Below are positions 25,583 to 34,484 of a stretch of DNA of 64,000 bases, in pieces. This DNA comes from Lachnospiraceae bacterium (GTDB lineage: Bacteria > Bacillota > Clostridia > Lachnospirales > Anaerotignaceae). Both the position numbers and the translations under genes were made by a program. Positions within the stretch are counted from its first letter, which is position 1. Each line of letters begins with the position of its first letter. Under the pieces are notes generated by a model that saw only the letters and a program-made list of their open reading frames with translations, was not told the DNA's origin and did not search any database. Location: positions 1 to 64,000 of the forward strand of contig CAJTKM010000016.1 in NCBI GenBank assembly GCA_910576545.1, given 5' to 3'.

Positions 25583-25757
25583 GAAACCATATTAAAAACT
25601 TTGTTCCCGATTATAGCATATATGCTGGAAATATACAACTATCAACCAGAATGCACTGACTTTATAACACAATCTGCTGTAAAACAACAAAGGGAAAGAA
25701 TTTTGTCAAAATTGTTTGTTAAAATGAAAAAGTTTTCTGTAAAAACAGAAAAAAGGA

Positions 25758-25787
25758 TTGACAGAAAAAGAATTGCCATGTTATAGT
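25758..25787 (+). promoter_or_regulatory. SigmaA promoter of the XRE regulator
   Basis: TTGACA at 25758-25763 and TATAGT at 25782-25787 with an 18-base spacer, 26 bases before the GTG start. Confidence 0.7.
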
Positions 25788-25812
25788 AAGCGGAGAAGAG
25801 GAGGAGGAGCCT

Positions 25813-26010
25813 GTGATTTGCTATGATAGACTCTGGAAATTACTGATTGATAAGCACATGAATAAGACTGAGCTTCGGGACAGAATCGGAATCAGCAATG
25901 CGACTTTAGCCAAGCTGGGAAAAAACGAGCCTGTTAATTTGAAAATCATTGAGAGCATCTGCCGTGAGCTGGAATGCGGGATTGAGGATGTTCTGGAAAT
26001 AACGTTCTGA
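25813..26010 (+). CDS. Small XRE-family HTH regulator
   Basis: A 65-residue single-domain DNA-binding protein of the Cro/CI type: 'LWKLLIDKHMNKTELRDRIG' and 'ISNATLAKLGKNEPVNLKII' form the five-helix HTH, ending 'CRELECGIEDVLEI'. The GTG start is fixed by GGAGGAG (25802-25808); there is no in-frame ATG. It is close to the MITE but has its own promoter. The target is unknown, and autoregulation is possible. Confidence 0.85.
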   Translation: MICYDRLWKLLIDKHMNKTELRDRIGISNATLAKLGKNEPVNLKIIESICRELECGIEDVLEITF

Positions 26011-26057
26011 AAAATTTGCAGTATGATAAAATGAAATCAAACAAAGGAGAAAACGCG

Positions 26058-26975
26058 ATGATAGATATTTGTTTGCTGGGAACGGGAGGCATGATGCCGA
26101 TGCCGAGCCGCTTTCTGACAGCAATGCTGGCGAGGCTGAACGGAAGGATGCTTCTGGTTGACTGCGGCGAAGGTACGCAGGTGACGATGAAAATGCTGGG
26201 CTGGGGATTCAAAGCCATTGATGTAATCTGCATTACCCATTTCCACGCTGACCATATCTCCGGCCTGCCGGGGCTTTTGCTGACCATTGGCAACGCGGGA
26301 CGGGAAGAACCGCTGACGATGATAGGCCCTGTGGGTCTGCGGCATATTGTGGAAGGGCTGACGCGCATTGCGCCGGAACTTCCGTTTCCCATAAAATTTA
26401 TTGAGTTGGATAAAGAAACGCCGAATCCGGTGCAGGCAGGGGAATTCAGCATTGCCTATTGCCCTGCCGACCATATGGTGAAATGCTATGCCTACCGGTT
26501 GGATCTCCGGCGCAGAGGGCGGTTTGATGTGAAAAAGGCGGAAAAACTGAACCTGCCCAAGCCCCTTTGGGGAAAGCTGCAAAAGGAGGGACGTGTGGAA
26601 CACGAAGGGCAGACCTATACGGCGGAGCAGGTGCTGGGTGATGAACGTAAGGGCATTTCCGTGGCATACTGTACGGACAGCCGCCCTGTCGGCAGGCTGA
26701 AAGGCTTTGTGGAGGGTGCGCAGCTTTTTATCTGCGAAGGAATGTACGGCGAGGAAGAAAAAAAGGTCAAGGCGCGGGAGAATAAACATATGTTGTTTTC
26801 CGAAGCGGCATCGCTGGCGCTGGAGGCTGGCGTGCAGCGGCTCTGGCTGACGCATTTCAGCCCCTCCCTGAATAATCCGGAGGATTATCTCGAAAATGCG
26901 CGGGTAATTTTCCCGCAGACGGAACTGGGCGAAGAACGAAAATGGATTACGATAGAATTTCCAAAAGAAGAATAA
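26058..26975 (+). CDS. rnz: Ribonuclease Z (tRNase Z)
   Basis: A 305-residue MBL-fold endonuclease that matures tRNA 3' ends, needed where CCA is not encoded, as in the tRNA-Val of this window. It has '[17 protein letters not shown]', '[13 protein letters not shown]', the zinc motif '[13 protein letters not shown]' (about 62-74), 'CTDSRP' and 'LTHFSPS'. The PxKxRN loop of short tRNase Z is not obvious, so a related phosphodiesterase is the main alternative. ATG 26058 has AAAGGAG upstream. tsaD follows 14 bases later, linking two tRNA-processing genes. Confidence 0.85.
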   Translation: MIDICLLGTGGMMPMPSRFLTAMLARLNGRMLLVDCGEGTQVTMKMLGWGFKAIDVICITHFHADHISGLPGLLLTIGNAGREEPLTMIGPVGLRHIVEGLTRIAPELPFPIKFIELDKETPNPVQAGEFSIAYCPADHMVKCYAYRLDLRRRGRFDVKKAEKLNLPKPLWGKLQKEGRVEHEGQTYTAEQVLGDERKGISVAYCTDSRPVGRLKGFVEGAQLFICEGMYGEEEKKVKARENKHMLFSEAASLALEAGVQRLWLTHFSPSLNNPEDYLENARVIFPQTELGEERKWITIEFPKEE

Positions 26976-26989
26976 GCGGAGGCGGGCAG

Positions 26990-28021
26990 ATGGAAAAACA
27001 GGAAAAAGACGTTTATATATTGGCAGTGGAAAGCTCCTGCGATGAAACGGCGGCGGCTGTGGTAAAAAACGGGCGGTGGGTGCTTTCCAACGTGATTTCA
27101 TCGCAGATTGCCCTGCATACGCTTTATGGCGGGGTGGTGCCGGAGATTGCTTCCCGCAAGCATATTGAGAATATTGACGGCGTAATCAGGCAGGCTCTGA
27201 CAGACGCGGGTATGACGCTGGCGGAGATGGACGCTGTTGGCGTGACGTATGGGCCGGGGCTTGTGGGCGCGCTTCTGGTTGGCGTGGCGGAGGCGAAGGC
27301 AATTGCGTTCGCGGCAGATAAACCACTGATTGGCGTTCATCATATCGAAGGGCATATCTGCGCGAATTATATTGAGGATAAAACATTTGAACCGCCGTAT
27401 ATCGCACTGGTAGTTTCCGGCGGCCATTCGCATCTGGTGCAGGTTTCGGATTACGGGAAATATGAAATTCTGGGGCGCACGAGAGACGATGCGGCGGGCG
27501 AGGCATATGATAAAGTGGCGCGCGCCATCGGCATGGGCTATCCGGGTGGGCCGAAAATAGACGCGGCGGCGAAACAGGGCGACCCCAATGCGGTCAGATT
27601 CCCGCGGGTATTTTTGGAGGAGGAAAGCTATGATTTCAGTTTCAGCGGGCTGAAATCGGCAGTTCTGAATTATGTGAATAAACAGAAAATGACGGGTGAG
27701 CCAATCGTGCCGGAGGATATTGCGGCGAGTTTCCAGCAGTCTGTTGTGGAGGTATTGGTGGAAAAGACGGTTAAGGCGGCAAAGGAGCGGGGTATGAAAC
27801 AGGTTGCGCTGGCTGGCGGCGTGGCGTCGAACAGCGCGCTGCGGGCAGGTATGCGCGCGGCGTGCGAAAGGGAAGGGCTTTCGCTGCATATCCCTTCGCC
27901 GGTGCTTTGCACGGATAATGCCGCGATGATTGGCTGCGCGGCGTATTATGAATACCTGGCAGGCGTGCGGGACGGTTGGGATTTGAATGCGAACCCGAAT
28001 TTGAAGCTGGGGGAAAGGTAA
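26990..28021 (+). CDS. tsaD: tRNA threonylcarbamoyladenosine transferase TsaD
   Basis: A 343-residue ASKHA-fold protein that transfers the threonylcarbamoyl group to A37 of ANN-reading tRNAs. It shows '[15 protein letters not shown]', '[14 protein letters not shown]', '[15 protein letters not shown]', the iron-binding HxxxH in '[13 protein letters not shown]', and '[11 protein letters not shown]'. GGAGG at 26978-26982 fixes ATG 26990. Partners TsaB/C/E are not in the window. Confidence 0.95.
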   Translation: MEKQEKDVYILAVESSCDETAAAVVKNGRWVLSNVISSQIALHTLYGGVVPEIASRKHIENIDGVIRQALTDAGMTLAEMDAVGVTYGPGLVGALLVGVAEAKAIAFAADKPLIGVHHIEGHICANYIEDKTFEPPYIALVVSGGHSHLVQVSDYGKYEILGRTRDDAAGEAYDKVARAIGMGYPGGPKIDAAAKQGDPNAVRFPRVFLEEESYDFSFSGLKSAVLNYVNKQKMTGEPIVPEDIAASFQQSVVEVLVEKTVKAAKERGMKQVALAGGVASNSALRAGMRAACEREGLSLHIPSPVLCTDNAAMIGCAAYYEYLAGVRDGWDLNANPNLKLGER

Positions 28022-28067
28022 AAGGCATGGGCGCGGTTTGGTAAATTAATCCACTAAAATACGAAAA

Positions 28068-28165
28068 ATTTTCTGACGCGTGTATGCGTGGCAGCAATAA
28101 AGTTTGGGGTCAAGCCCTTTTCAAAGGGCTTGCGGGAGTTTGAGGGCAAGGCCCTCAAGGTCTTT
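28068..28165 (+). repeat. Multi-hairpin intergenic repeat, copy 1
   Basis: Hairpin A around ACGCGTGTATGCGT, hairpin B CAAGCCCTTTTCAAAGGGCTTG (28110-28132), hairpin C GAGGGCAAGGCCCTC, ending AAGGTCTTTA. The same order recurs at 30610, 45715, 47048 and 52569 with different stem sequences. Confidence 0.75.
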
Positions 28166-28196
28166 ATTCTATATCATTATTTAAGGAGGAAACGGC

Positions 28197-28874
28197 ATGT
28201 CTGGAATTTTGGGAAGATTTAAGACGATTATGGAAGCAAACGTAAACGCGTTGCTGGATAAGGCGGAAAACCCTGTGAAAATGGCGGAACAGCTTGCGCG
28301 TGACTTGGAAGACGATTTGGGCAGGGTAAAGGCGGAAACAGCGTCCGTCATGGCAGAGGTGAAGCGCGCCCAGCGTGCATATGACGAGTGTGCGGAAACC
28401 GTTGAGAAATTGCAGAAATACGCCGAAGCCGCTGTGTTGAAGGGCAATGATGTGGACGCAAAAGCATTCCTGATGGAAAAAGCTGAAAAATCCAAAACAC
28501 TGGAAGGCCTTGCGGGAGCGTTGGACGTTGCAAAGGCAAACGCAGATAAAATGCGCCAGCTACATGACCAGCTGGAAAGCCAGCTGCGGCAGATTAACGA
28601 GCGAAAAGCCGCAATCCGCGCAAAGGCGGCGATGGCAGACGCAAAGGAACGCACCGCAGAGCTGGGCAGGAGCATCGGCGGCGCGGCAGAGAACCTTTCC
28701 GCATTCGACCGTCTGGAGGAAAAAATAGACCGCAGGCTGGACGAGGCTGAGGCGATGGCAGAGCTGAACGCGCGGAGATCCGGTGTGGAGGATTTGATGG
28801 CGAAATATGACGCGCCCGAAGGCGGTGCGCTGGACGATGAGCTTGCTGTACTAAAGGCAAAGCTGGGGAAATGA
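28197..28874 (+). CDS. pspA: PspA/IM30-family membrane-stress protein
   Basis: A 225-residue, almost wholly helical protein starting 'MSGILGRFKTIMEANVNALL' with the amphipathic N-terminal helix that binds stressed membranes, then 'ENPVKMAEQLARDLEDDLGRVK' and long coiled coils ('QLHDQLESQLRQINERKAAI'). ESCRT-III-like PspA oligomers protect membrane integrity. AAGGAGG precedes the ATG. The SPFH gene starts 12 bases later, as in the Bacillus pspA-ydjGHI operon. Confidence 0.92.
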   Translation: MSGILGRFKTIMEANVNALLDKAENPVKMAEQLARDLEDDLGRVKAETASVMAEVKRAQRAYDECAETVEKLQKYAEAAVLKGNDVDAKAFLMEKAEKSKTLEGLAGALDVAKANADKMRQLHDQLESQLRQINERKAAIRAKAAMADAKERTAELGRSIGGAAENLSAFDRLEEKIDRRLDEAEAMAELNARRSGVEDLMAKYDAPEGGALDDELAVLKAKLGK

Positions 28875-28886
28875 CGAGGTGAGGAA

Positions 28887-29909
28887 ATGGGCTTTTTTGG
28901 CAATGAACTGAGCAGCGTGATAGAATGGCGCGAATCTGGCACAGATGTTATATTCTGGAAATGGCATGGCAGTGAGATTAAAAAGGGCAGCCGCCTTATT
29001 ATCCGCCCCGGACAGGACGCTGTTTTCCTGTACAACGGCAAAATAGAGGGCGTTTTTACGGACGAGGGGAATTATGAAATCGAATCCCAGATTATTCCGT
29101 TCCTGAGTACGCTCAAGGGCTTTCAGTTTGGCTTTAACAGCGGGCTGCGGGCGGAAGTGCTGTTTGTGAATACAAAGGAGTTTACCGTAAAATGGGGCAC
29201 GCGGAATGCGGTCAATATCCCTGCGCAGGGCTTTCGGGGCGGCCTGCCTGTGCGGGCGTTCGGAACGTTTCAGGCAAAGGTAACGGATTATATCCGCCTG
29301 ATTGACGCTGTGGCAGGCGTGAAGGAAATGTTTACCGTAAAAGATGTACGCGACCGCATGGTCAGCACACTGGACGAACTGCTCATGAAGTGGATTAGCA
29401 GGGAAGGCAGAGACATGTTCCATTTGCAGGGCAATGCGGCGGAAATCGCGCGCGGCATGAACACGGATTTGGATATGGAACTGATGCGCTTTGGCATGAC
29501 ATCTTCAGAGCTGCATATTTCCAGCTTCAGCTACCCGGAGGAGGTACAGAAGAAAATCAACGAGGCTGCCGGATACGGCATGATGGACATGGATACATAC
29601 CAGAGAGGGAAGATGGCGGATTCCTTTGGGCAGCCCGGCAGCAGTGCAGGCGGCGCGGCTGGCGCCGGCTTTGGCATGGCAGCGGGGATGGAGATGGCAA
29701 AGGAAATGTTCCGGCAGGGGCAGGCGCCGGCACAACCGGCACAGGGCGGCGCACATTGCCCGAACTGCGGCGGCAGCGTGCGTACTGGTGATAAATTCTG
29801 CCCGGGCTGTGGGCAAAAGCTGGAAGCGGCGGCTTTCTGCCCGGAATGCGGGGCAAAGGTCGGTGCGGCGGATAAATTCTGCGCGTCCTGCGGGAAAGCG
29901 TTGCGGTAA
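28887..29909 (+). CDS. SPFH-domain protein with C-terminal zinc ribbons (YdjI-like)
   Basis: A 340-residue protein. The SPFH/band-7-like domain ('NELSSVIEWRESGTDVIFWK', 'EIKKGSRLIIRPGQDAVFLY') spans about residues 5-235. A Gly/Ala-rich linker follows, then two double-Cys ribbons, 'CPNCGGSVRTGDKFCPGCG' and 'CPECGAKVGAADKFCASCG' (about 295-338). In B. subtilis YdjI brings PspA to the membrane; here the two genes are adjacent and surely co-transcribed, but the ydjG and ydjH equivalents are absent. Confidence 0.87.
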   Translation: MGFFGNELSSVIEWRESGTDVIFWKWHGSEIKKGSRLIIRPGQDAVFLYNGKIEGVFTDEGNYEIESQIIPFLSTLKGFQFGFNSGLRAEVLFVNTKEFTVKWGTRNAVNIPAQGFRGGLPVRAFGTFQAKVTDYIRLIDAVAGVKEMFTVKDVRDRMVSTLDELLMKWISREGRDMFHLQGNAAEIARGMNTDLDMELMRFGMTSSELHISSFSYPEEVQKKINEAAGYGMMDMDTYQRGKMADSFGQPGSSAGGAAGAGFGMAAGMEMAKEMFRQGQAPAQPAQGGAHCPNCGGSVRTGDKFCPGCGQKLEAAAFCPECGAKVGAADKFCASCGKALR

Positions 29910-29921
29910 AGGAGGAGCGGC

Positions 29922-30446
29922 ATGATTCGGCTGGCTAAACAAACGGATATTGATGATGTGGAAAAGATTTTTAATGAGATACTGGATACGCCGGAGATGG
30001 TGCGCACCACGAACTGGCTGAAGGACGGCTATCCAACGCGCGCCGATGCACAGAAAGCACTGGACGCGGGGACACTGTATGTCGGGGAGGATGAAACAGG
30101 CGGGCTTTACGGAGCTGTGAACCTGAACCATATACAGCCGCCGGAATATGCGAAAATCCCCTGGAAAATCGAGCCGGAATGTAGCCGAGATGAGGTGCTT
30201 GTCATTCATACGCTGTGTATACGCCCGAATTGTGCGGGTAAGGGCTATGGCAGGGAGTTTGTGGCGTTTTCCGAACAGCTTGCGCGGGAAAAAGGCTGTA
30301 AGGTTGTCCGGCTGGATACATATGAGGGGAATAGACCGGCAGAATCGCTATATTCTTCTTTGGGGTACACACTGGCGGGCAAAACACTGTTCCATTTCCA
30401 TAATGTGATTTGGGAAACATTGATTTGTATGGAAAAGAAGATGTAA
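29922..30446 (+). CDS. GNAT-family N-acetyltransferase
   Basis: A 174-residue acetyltransferase. The acetyl-CoA-binding motif A is 'LVIHTLCIRPNCAGKGYGREF' (Q/RxxGxG/A as NCAGKGYG, about 95-110), and motif B is 'RPAESLYSSLGYTLAGKTLF'. The substrate cannot be told. It starts 12 bases after the SPFH gene with GGAGG and probably ends that transcript. Confidence 0.88.
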   Translation: MIRLAKQTDIDDVEKIFNEILDTPEMVRTTNWLKDGYPTRADAQKALDAGTLYVGEDETGGLYGAVNLNHIQPPEYAKIPWKIEPECSRDEVLVIHTLCIRPNCAGKGYGREFVAFSEQLAREKGCKVVRLDTYEGNRPAESLYSSLGYTLAGKTLFHFHNVIWETLICMEKKM

Positions 30447-30609
30447 GACCTTGGAGGCTCTGCTTCCAAACCTCCGCAAGGGGCGTGGTTTCCGCTCCGG
30501 TCGGCGCTAAACGAAGCTCCTTCGGAAGTTTGCTTCGCAAACCGACCAAAGGTTGCCGCTTGCGGTTCCTGAGAGCTTCTGCGCCACTTGCCCCTTCTGC
30601 AAACGTGCA

Positions 30610-30695
30610 GATGCTCGGTTGAAAGTAAAGTTTAGGGTCAAGCCCTTTTCAAAGGGCTTGCGGGAGTTCGAGGGCAGTGCCCTCAGGGTCTTTTC
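30610..30695 (+). repeat. Multi-hairpin intergenic repeat, copy 2
   Basis: Hairpin B (CAAGCCCTTTTCAAAGGGCTTG) is identical to copy 1; hairpin C is GAGGGCAGTGCCCTC; ends CAGGGTCTTT. A short TGCA-AACG-TGCA hairpin precedes it. The stretch 30447-30609 before it contains further GC-rich palindromes and no gene. Confidence 0.7.
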
Positions 30696-30724
30696 AAGTC
30701 TAAAAATACAGCAGGAATAAAAAC

Positions 30725-30822
30725 ACAGTCCGGTTGGTAGTCCGGACGGGGAAAGTTTCCCTCAGTAGCCCTCCATCCGGAGCGCGGCATGCCGTGCGAT
30801 GGTCGTCCGTTCCCTGCCATAT
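30725..30822 (+). promoter_or_regulatory. yjdF-motif riboswitch candidate
   Basis: The leader directly before the yjdF homologue contains GTCCGG...GGTAG...CCGGAC, a GGGGAAAGTTTCCCT hairpin, CAGTAGCCCTCC and GCGCGGCATGCCGTGCG. This order of paired blocks with conserved GTAG and AGTAGCCC recalls the yjdF RNA, which senses azaaromatic compounds. The assignment rests on gene context and remembered consensus. Confidence 0.75.
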
Positions 30823-30844
30823 AAAATAAGGAGGGTATTTATTT

Positions 30845-31267
30845 ATGGAAGGAACGACGGCAGTACTGACGGTATTTTTCGAGAAGGAAACGGGCTTCTG
30901 GGTCGGCGTTTACGAACGCCGGGATAGCGGATTTTTGGAGGTATCGAAAACAGTTTTCGGCGCGGAACCAAGCCTGAAGGAAGTCCACGCTTTTTTGCTG
31001 GCGGATTGGAGCCGTATGTGCTTTGGGCGGTCAGACGGAGGTTTGCAGCTCTGCCAGAGGAAAAATCCGAAGCGTTTGCAACGGGAAATACGCAGGCAGA
31101 CGGGCGAGCAGGGCGTTGGAACAAAGGCACAGCAGGCTTTGGCTGCTCTGCGTGAGGAACAGAAAACAGAGCGGAAAACCCGCCAAAAAGCCGAGAAAGC
31201 AGCGGAGGCGGAACGCCGGTTCCGGCAGAAGCAGGAAAAACGGAAAGAGAAGCACAAAGGTCATTAA
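30845..31267 (+). CDS. yjdF: YjdF-family protein (DUF2992)
   Basis: A 140-residue protein: '[20 protein letters not shown]', '[20 protein letters not shown]', then a highly basic coiled C-terminus ('[20 protein letters not shown]'). The family is defined in B. subtilis YjdF; its biochemical role is unknown but it is induced by planar azaaromatic compounds through the upstream RNA. AAGGAGGG precedes the ATG. ispF starts 10 bases after the stop. Confidence 0.9.
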   Translation: MEGTTAVLTVFFEKETGFWVGVYERRDSGFLEVSKTVFGAEPSLKEVHAFLLADWSRMCFGRSDGGLQLCQRKNPKRLQREIRRQTGEQGVGTKAQQALAALREEQKTERKTRQKAEKAAEAERRFRQKQEKRKEKHKGH

Positions 31268-31277
31268 GGAGGACGTA

Positions 31278-31757
31278 ATGAGGATTGGTTCAGGCTATGA
31301 CGCGCACCGGCTGGTGGAAGGCAGGGATCTGGTGCTGGGCGGGGTGAAGATACCTTATGAAAAAGGACTGCTGGGGCATTCCGATGCGGACGTGCTGCTG
31401 CATGCAGTGATGGACGCACTGCTTGGCGCGGCGGCTCTGGGTGACATCGGCAGGCATTTCCCGGACAGCGACCCTGCCTATAAAGGTGCGGACAGCAAAA
31501 AATTATTATCTGAAGTTTGGGGCTTGATTTTTGCAAATGGATACTGTATAATGAATGTCGACGCTACAATTATCGCGCAGAAACCCAAACTTGCACCCTA
31601 TATTGAGGAGATGCGGCGGAATATCGCCAAAGCTTTGCAGATAGAAATTGGGCAGGTCAACATAAAAGCTACCACAGAGGAAGGCATGGGTTTCACCGGC
31701 GCGGGGGAAGGGATCGCGGCTTCGGCTGTGTGCCTTCTGGAAAACAGAGAAAAGTGA
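31278..31757 (+). CDS. ispF: 2-C-methyl-D-erythritol 2,4-cyclodiphosphate synthase IspF
   Basis: A 159-residue enzyme of the MEP isoprenoid pathway. It has the zinc site 'GYDAHRL' (D-x-H), '[20 protein letters not shown]', '[18 protein letters not shown]' and '[19 protein letters not shown]'. Length and motifs are standard. ATG 31278 has AAGGAGG upstream. ispD, its usual partner, is not next to it. Confidence 0.95.
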   Translation: MRIGSGYDAHRLVEGRDLVLGGVKIPYEKGLLGHSDADVLLHAVMDALLGAAALGDIGRHFPDSDPAYKGADSKKLLSEVWGLIFANGYCIMNVDATIIAQKPKLAPYIEEMRRNIAKALQIEIGQVNIKATTEEGMGFTGAGEGIAASAVCLLENREK

Positions 31758-32065
31758 CGATGGAAAAGAGTAATCCTTTTTTCACCTGACAGAGAATGAC
31801 GGCCTTGGTGAAAGACGGTGAGATTTGAGCCTGTGCGGAGCGCGGGTTTGATTGTCCCCGGCTTAAGATACATGGGTGGGAGCCGTTTACAGGGCGAGGG
31901 GGACGAAGTGCATTCCTGAACTGGACGGGCGAACTTGCAGTAGCCTGTACCCGTTGACTACGTTACAGTCCTTGAGCGGGGCGGTTTTTGCCGTCCAAGT
32001 AAAGTGGAACCGCGGAGGATTTGCTCCGTCTTTGCATCATTGCAGGGACGGGGCTTTTTTGTATT
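31758..32065 (+). promoter_or_regulatory. T-box leader (cysteine type) with terminator
   Basis: The T-box core AAAGTGGAACCGCGG is at 32001-32015 (consensus AGGGUGGNACCGCG). A terminator follows: GCTCCGTC/GACGGGGC with inner TGCA stem, then TTTTTT (32023-32059). Stem I lies in 31795-31900. Downstream cysE and cysS show that uncharged tRNA-Cys is the signal; TGT/TGC triplets occur in the presumed specifier area near 31835, but the loop was not folded exactly. Confidence 0.88.
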
Positions 32066-32332
32066 ATGAAAATGAAAGAACCTTGGATGCAGCCCGAAAC
32101 CCTGCCGATCCTTTGTAAAGGGTTGGATTCCAAATGCTATTGTGGAAAACAGTGTTTTCCAGCGGTGGAAACAATTTCAGGAGATTTGCGAAAAGCTGGT
32201 TGTGGGGGCAGAGCGCTCAGGGGCTTAAGTCTTTACACAAAAAAAGACAGGGGAACGGGCATCCGCCGCACGTTTTGCCCGGTTTTGGATATATAAAGAA
32301 AAACAGAGTATTTTTTCAGGAGGAATATGAGT

Positions 32333-32899
32333 ATGTTTAAGGAATCAGTACAGGTTGTAAAAGAAAAAGACCCGGCAATCAAAAGCACGATTGAAGTGTT
32401 GCTGTACCCTAGCTTTTGGGCAGTTATCAACCACCGTATCGCGCACAGCTTCTATAAGAAGAAAATGTTTTTCCTCTCCAGACTTGTTTCGCAGACCTCA
32501 CGCCTGCTGACAGGCATTGAGATTCACCCCGGCGCGCAGATTGGCAAGCGGTTTTTCATCGACCATGGTATGGGAGTTGTGATTGGCGAAACGGCGGAAA
32601 TCGGCGATAACGTTATGCTGTACCATGGCGTTACGCTGGGCGGCACGGGCAAGGAGAAGAACAAACGCCACCCGACCGTTGGCGATAACGTCATGATTGG
32701 CGCAGGCACGATTGTGCTGGGTCCTGTGACGATTGGGAGCAATACAAAAATAGGCGCGGGTTCTGTGGTGACACAGGATATTCCGGATAACGTAACAGCG
32801 GTTGGTTCACCGGTTATGATTGTGCGTAAGGACGGTGTACGCATCCCGCCCATTGCGCCCGAACAGCTGACAGGGCATCAGAAACGCCGTGCGGTGTGA
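32333..32899 (+). CDS. cysE: Serine O-acetyltransferase CysE
   Basis: A 188-residue short (EpsC-type) serine acetyltransferase, first step of cysteine synthesis. The left-handed beta-helix hexapeptide repeats run from '[20 protein letters not shown]' through '[20 protein letters not shown]', '[19 protein letters not shown]' and '[20 protein letters not shown]'. The catalytic His are in 'IDHG' and 'YHGVT'. AGGAGG at 32318-32323 favours the second ATG (32333) over 32327. It lies behind the cysteine T-box. Confidence 0.93.
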   Translation: MFKESVQVVKEKDPAIKSTIEVLLYPSFWAVINHRIAHSFYKKKMFFLSRLVSQTSRLLTGIEIHPGAQIGKRFFIDHGMGVVIGETAEIGDNVMLYHGVTLGGTGKEKNKRHPTVGDNVMIGAGTIVLGPVTIGSNTKIGAGSVVTQDIPDNVTAVGSPVMIVRKDGVRIPPIAPEQLTGHQKRRAV

Positions 32900-33065
32900 T
32901 AAAATGGTTTCCGAAACGGGAAAGCTGTGGTATACTTGTATATAATTTAAGGTAAAACGTAACTCAGCCATGCAAAGGGCTAAAATCCCTTATAGGGCAA
33001 TTAAGGGGTGCAAAACAGAAACCGGCGCCCCTGAGGTTTTCATCGTTCAGAAAGGAAGGAATCAA

Positions 33066-34478
33066 ATGAAGGTATATAATACGCTGACAAGACAAAAGGA
33101 AGAATTTGTCCCCATGGAGGAGGGCAAGGTAAAAATGTACGTCTGTGGGCCGACGGTCTATGACTTTATCCACATCGGCAACGCAAGGCCTTACGTTGTG
33201 TTCGATACGGTTAGACGCTACCTGGAGTATAAGGGGTATGATGTGACGTATGTGCAGAACTTCACAGATGTTGATGATAAAATCATTAACCGTGCAAACA
33301 AGGAAAACACAACGATGCAGGCGATTTCCGACAAATATATCGAAGAAGCGTTCCATGACGCAGATGGGCTGAATGTGCGCCGCGCAACGGTGCATCCCCG
33401 CGTAACGCAGGAAATGGACGGCATCATTGAAATGGTGCAGACGCTGATTGACAAGGGCTTTGCTTATGAGGATAAAGGAACGGTTTACTATAATACAAAA
33501 ATGTTCCCCGAATATGGCAAGCTGTCCAGAAAAAATCTGGATGAACTGATTGCAGGGGCAAGCGAACGTGTTACGATTGATGACGCAAAGAAAAATTCTA
33601 CGGACTTTGTGCTTTGGAAGCCTAAAAAAGAAGGCGAGCCCAGCTGGCCCTCCCCTTGGGGTGACGGCAGACCCGGCTGGCACATTGAATGCTCCGTTAT
33701 GGCAAAGCACCATCTTGGCGAAACCATTGATATCCATGCGGGCGGCGAGGACCTGATTTTCCCGCACCATGAAAATGAGATTGCGCAGTCCGAGGCGGCA
33801 AACGGCAAGACCTTTGCGCGGTATTGGCTGCATAACGGTTTTATTACGGTAGACAACGAAAAGATGTCCAAATCTTTGGGCAATTTCTTTACGGTGCGTG
33901 ACATTGCGGCGCAGTTCCCGTATGAAGTCATTCGTTTCTTTATTTTGAATGGACATTACAGAAGCCCCATTAATTTCAGCCGCGACCTGATGCAGGCCTG
34001 CCAGAACGGTTTGGAGCGTATTAAGAATGCAAGGAAAGAACTGGCGTTCTATATTGAAAACTGCGCAGAAACAAAAATGACTGCGGAAGAAACGGCACAG
34101 GCGGTGGAACTGGAAAAATATAAGGAGCAGTTTGAGGCGGCAATGGACGACGATTTCAATACGGCCGATGCGGTTTCCGTGATTTATGAACTGGTACGTT
34201 TTTCCAATATTGCGGTCAAGGCTGGTGTTTCCAAGGAGTACGCCGGGAAAATTCAGGATATGCTTGACCATCTTTGCGGCGTGCTGGGCGTTGCAGAACT
34301 GGACGAGGAAACCATTTCTGACGAAGAAACGAAGAAAATCGAGGAGCTTATCGCACAGCGGACAGAAGCGAAAAAGGCGAAGGATTTTGCAAAAGCAGAC
34401 GCAATCCGCGATGAACTGGCAGCAATGGGGATTACCATAAAAGATACCAGACAGGGTGTGCAGTGGTTCAGGGGTTAA
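33066..34478 (+). CDS. cysS: Cysteinyl-tRNA synthetase CysS
   Basis: A 470-residue class I synthetase. It has the HIGH-type motif 'CGPTVYDFIHIGNARP' (about 24-39) whose Cys also binds zinc, 'GWHIECSVMA', zinc ligands in 'GEDLIFPHHENEIAQ' and the 'KMSKSLGNFF' loop (about 266). The C-terminal DALR-like domain ends 'MGITIKDTRQGVQW'. The ATG has AAGGAAGG upstream. Co-regulated with cysE by the T-box. Confidence 0.97.
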   Translation: MKVYNTLTRQKEEFVPMEEGKVKMYVCGPTVYDFIHIGNARPYVVFDTVRRYLEYKGYDVTYVQNFTDVDDKIINRANKENTTMQAISDKYIEEAFHDADGLNVRRATVHPRVTQEMDGIIEMVQTLIDKGFAYEDKGTVYYNTKMFPEYGKLSRKNLDELIAGASERVTIDDAKKNSTDFVLWKPKKEGEPSWPSPWGDGRPGWHIECSVMAKHHLGETIDIHAGGEDLIFPHHENEIAQSEAANGKTFARYWLHNGFITVDNEKMSKSLGNFFTVRDIAAQFPYEVIRFFILNGHYRSPINFSRDLMQACQNGLERIKNARKELAFYIENCAETKMTAEETAQAVELEKYKEQFEAAMDDDFNTADAVSVIYELVRFSNIAVKAGVSKEYAGKIQDMLDHLCGVLGVAELDEETISDEETKKIEELIAQRTEAKKAKDFAKADAIRDELAAMGITIKDTRQGVQWFRG

Positions 34479-34484
34479 GCAGCG

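Noticed and set aside
25448-25786. 112-codon plus-strand frame
   Set aside because: It begins inside the MITE and has no ribosome site or known product; the same peptide appears in the second MITE copy only because the DNA is repeated.
32964-34271. 435-codon minus-strand frame opposite cysS
   Set aside because: cysS is certain from its HIGH and KMSKS motifs; the opposite frame has no family features.
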